The translations under genes were made by a program, and so were the position numbers. The notes beneath the pieces were generated by a model that made no database searches, was not told where the DNA came from, and was given only the letters and a program-made list of their open reading frames with translations. A stretch of DNA of 13,236 nucleotides from Methanoregulaceae archaeon (GTDB taxonomy: Archaea > Halobacteriota > Methanomicrobia > Methanomicrobiales > Methanospirillaceae), in NCBI GenBank assembly GCA_028679405.1, contig JAJRBP010000166.1:1-13236 (forward strand), read 5' to 3'. Of this stretch, positions 11,530-13,236 are shown piece by piece (the first letter of the stretch is position 1; the number at the start of each line of letters is the position of its first letter).

Positions 11530-12362
11530 TACGGGATCTTCCTGAAGGAGAAAATATCGGGCAGATGCAAGCTCCGCTGCAATGGGTCCTTTCGCATACT
11601 GCAAGATTTTATGGCGTGGTGACTCTTACTATCGGCGATGGTGAAGGATTCATCCTGATAGATCTGGGGAAGCCGATCGCGTATGTATTCTGGCACGGAG
11701 GGCGGATATTGAAGGGGCATGGTGCACACGACTATTTCCTGGGCCAGCCGCTTCTCGATCTCTCCTTCAGAAGGTATTCTCCTGTCGAATTTGAGGAAGC
11801 CCTGGAATTCTGTTATTCAAATGATATTCTTCCCCGCACCGGAAGCAGAACTATTCCGTCCGGGATTGAGGGGGCTGATAAGCAGAAAGATGAAACCGGG
11901 ATAATTTTTCAGAAGGAGATTATGGAGGATTTCCAGGATCCCGGCGAAGTCGATGTGGAACTGCCTGCAAGTCCCCGAATACCACCTCCCGGAAATCAGG
12001 ATCTCGAGAATCTCGGCCATGTGCTTCTGGGGCAGGTGATCAGTCTTCCCTATGTTCAAGGCGTTTCAATTTTCTACCATGGTGAGAACGTTCTCTCTTT
12101 CGGAGGGGTGCACCTGGAATCACTCGTTATTCTGGCAGAAGACATGCTTCAGACAGCGAAAGAGATCAGTACCGTCGCGGATACCGGTGACTTTGTCCAC
12201 CTGACACTGCAGACGCCTGACGGGAGTCTGATCATTGCTCCATATTTTGACGAATACCTTTGTATTCTCACGACCCCGGAGGTCAATCTCGGGCAGATAA
12301 GAAAGATCCTGCGCGAGATGCATGCAGGGCAGTCGTCGGTTGATAAGGAGAATGAGGAATGA
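11526..12362 (+). CDS. Two-domain protein with C-terminal Roadblock/LC7 domain, 278 aa
   Basis: Residues 14-100 form an N-terminal domain (PLQWVLSHTARFYGVVTLTI, GFILIDLGKPIAYVFWHGGRIL) reminiscent of the archaeal DUF2226 or bacterial DUF4388/PATAN domains, which read like 'feature expressed, group to gene' modules; I cannot decide between them. An acidic, low-complexity linker (110-158) leads to a Roadblock/LC7-type domain at 160-270: LGQVISLPYVQGVSIFYHG, ESLVILAEDMLQTAKEIS, FVHLTLQTPDGSLIIAPYFDEYLCILTT and the final helix VNLGQIRKILREM. It could pair with the preceding Roadblock protein to make a heterodimer (inference). No TM segment. It overlaps both neighbours by 4 nt (ATGA), which implies translational coupling and matched expression. 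Confidence 0.78.
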   Translation: MIRDLPEGENIGQMQAPLQWVLSHTARFYGVVTLTIGDGEGFILIDLGKPIAYVFWHGGRILKGHGAHDYFLGQPLLDLSFRRYSPVEFEEALEFCYSNDILPRTGSRTIPSGIEGADKQKDETGIIFQKEIMEDFQDPGEVDVELPASPRIPPPGNQDLENLGHVLLGQVISLPYVQGVSIFYHGENVLSFGGVHLESLVILAEDMLQTAKEISTVADTGDFVHLTLQTPDGSLIIAPYFDEYLCILTTPEVNLGQIRKILREMHAGQSSVDKENEE

Positions 12363-13003
12363 TGAAAACGATAATGGTCGTCGATGATAATGCGGCCATC
12401 GTTGACATATTCATAACAATGCTTCGTCACAAAGGATATGGAACAATTGCTGCATATTCAGGAGAAGAAGCGATACGTGCGCTCGAGAAAGCAGTCCCGG
12501 ACCTTATTTTCCTCGACATTCTGATGGAACCGCTCGACGGTTGGGAGACATTAGAGCGTATAAAAGCACATCCGCATGGAAAAAAAATTCCTGTCATGAT
12601 GCTCACCGCGAAAAATCCGGGTCCTGATGAGGTCCATAAGCACTCTTCTGACATCGATGACTATATCATGAAGCCGATAACCCGGCGACAGCTCTATGAG
12701 ATCGTTGAGCAGTTCTTCGAAAGGAACGCCTCAATCGAAGATCAGGCCAGAAAAGCTTCAAACGTTGGCTTTGATCCGGCTTTGGTAGACGAATACAGAA
12801 CCCTGAGCAGGGAGATTGATATCAGGAAACGGCTGTGTCGTCTCCTGGACGCCATCAGTGGCGCTGGTGATCCATCAGGTCCTGTAAGGAAGGATGTTAT
12901 CGAGGTACTGGAGAAGATGAACGCAGAGATTAAAAAGCGCGAACAGCGCGTAAAAGCCATAAATATGGAATTTGCTGTAGAGGGGGAAACTCTCCAATCG
13001 TAA
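12359..13003 (+). CDS. Response regulator: receiver domain plus unknown helical C-terminus, 214 aa
   Basis: Residues 1-120 are a complete CheY-like receiver: acidic pair D9-D10, phospho-acceptor D53 (LIFLDILMEPLDG), T83 (MMLTAK) and K105 (YIMKPI). Residues 125-214 are charged and helical (EYRTLSREIDIRKRLCRLL, VIEVLEKMNAEIKKREQRVKAI), probably coiled-coil. They contain no DNA-binding or enzyme domain I recognise, so output is likely by protein contact, perhaps with the co-transcribed Roadblock proteins (inference). The phosphate donor must be a histidine kinase elsewhere: none is complete in this window. AAGGAG lies upstream of overlapping start codons at 12359 and 12362; the former shares ATGA with the preceding stop. 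Last gene of the operon. Confidence 0.9.
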   Translation: MMKTIMVVDDNAAIVDIFITMLRHKGYGTIAAYSGEEAIRALEKAVPDLIFLDILMEPLDGWETLERIKAHPHGKKIPVMMLTAKNPGPDEVHKHSSDIDDYIMKPITRRQLYEIVEQFFERNASIEDQARKASNVGFDPALVDEYRTLSREIDIRKRLCRLLDAISGAGDPSGPVRKDVIEVLEKMNAEIKKREQRVKAINMEFAVEGETLQS

Positions 13004-13012
13004 GGGAGTTTT
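12987..13012 (+). terminator. Stem-loop spanning the response-regulator stop codon
   Basis: AAACTCTC (12987-12994) pairs with GGGAGTTT (13004-13011) with one G-T wobble, and the loop contains the TAA. A T follows. The form is terminator-like with a short T-run. A further CCCGG/CCGGG inverted pair (13039-13043, 13061-13065) follows in the convergent gap. Confidence 0.4.
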
Positions 13013-13141
13013 CGTTAACTCATTAATTGATCTACAATCCCGGGAATATCCTCTGTATCTCCGGGTATTTCCACGCGATGCCCCCCCGAAAAATTGTAAT
13101 CTGCTGATATTATCAAAAGTTTATTGATCTATTGGAACGCC

Positions 13142-13236
13142 CTACTCGTTGATCCTCCTGTATAACTGCGTGGCGGTTACCAGGAATAAAATGATAAACC
13201 CGACAAGTACGATAAGATCGACCGTCCATGGGAATA
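13142..13236 (-). CDS. C-terminus of a probable ABC-2 type permease (partial)
   Basis: The minus strand enters from the window edge and encodes 30 residues ending in TAG at 13142: FPWTVDLIVLVGFIILFLVT followed by ATQLYRRINE. One hydrophobic helix followed by a short basic tail, with an aromatic/acidic lead-in (FPWTVDL), is how many ABC-2 family permeases of drug or polysaccharide exporters end. With so little sequence, any polytopic membrane protein could fit, so the family call is tentative. It converges on the response-regulator operon across a 138-bp gap. Confidence 0.5.
   Translation of the reverse strand, partial: FPWTVDLIVLVGFIILFLVTATQLYRRINE

Noticed and set aside
1..13236. CRISPR array, insertion sequence, integrase/att site or rRNA
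   Set aside because: No regularly spaced repeats, transposase or recombinase frame, or rRNA-like conserved block was found on either strand. The only direct repeat near the tRNA is 9 bp and does not copy the tRNA end.

Overview
This looks like chromosomal DNA of a euryarchaeal methanogen, most likely of the Methanomicrobiales type. The evidence is indirect. Promoters look like archaeal TATA boxes rather than -35/-10 pairs. Coding ends are often followed by T-runs. Shine-Dalgarno sites (GGAG/GAGG) alternate with apparently leaderless starts, and GTG/TTG starts are common. The tRNA-Leu gene does not encode its CCA. The gene families (small CxxC zinc proteins, a rubredoxin-FMN oxidoreductase fusion, a dicluster ferredoxin, Roadblock proteins) are common in such genomes. 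No species-level assignment is possible from the sequence alone.

Layout. 1-1044 (minus): a cut-off rubredoxin/FMN-dehydrogenase fusion, preceded by a 55-residue zinc-ribbon protein. 1293-2591 (plus): a STAS domain fused to a large C-terminal domain I cannot name. 2720-3301 (minus): a DUF308/HdeD-type membrane protein. 3471-4361 (minus): a PHP-family metal phosphoesterase, downstream of tRNA-Leu(TAG). 4745-5404 (plus): a 2x[4Fe-4S] ferredoxin and an unknown protein of about 65 residues, separated by a terminator-like hairpin and a new promoter. 5571-6995 (plus): a 14-TM type (DHA2) MFS exporter. 7001-7650 (minus): an RsbW-like ATPase/kinase coupled to an unknown 78-residue protein. 7869-9891 (plus): a stand-alone STAS protein overlapping a metallo-beta-lactamase protein with a degenerate histidine-kinase-like C-terminus. 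10245-10400 (minus): a 51-residue zinc ribbon with a TTG start. 10625-13003 (plus): a HAMP-only membrane protein, then a tightly coupled Roadblock / Roadblock-containing / response-regulator operon. 13142-13236 (minus): the last 30 residues of a probable ABC-2 type permease.

How the genes fit together. The middle and right parts are dominated by signalling parts: two STAS proteins, one RsbW-like kinase, an MBL/HATPase-like fusion, a HAMP protein, two Roadblock proteins and one receiver protein. The divergent kinase and STAS operons share a 218-bp control region and have the parts of a bacterial partner-switching (SpoIIAA/SpoIIAB, RsbV/RsbW) circuit. Archaea have no sigma factors, so the output must be something else. 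This is the most interesting feature of the window. No recognisable PP2C/SpoIIE phosphatase, anti-sigma target, MglA-type GTPase or full histidine kinase is seen here, so the circuits must be completed elsewhere or work differently. I saw no insertion sequence, CRISPR array or rRNA.
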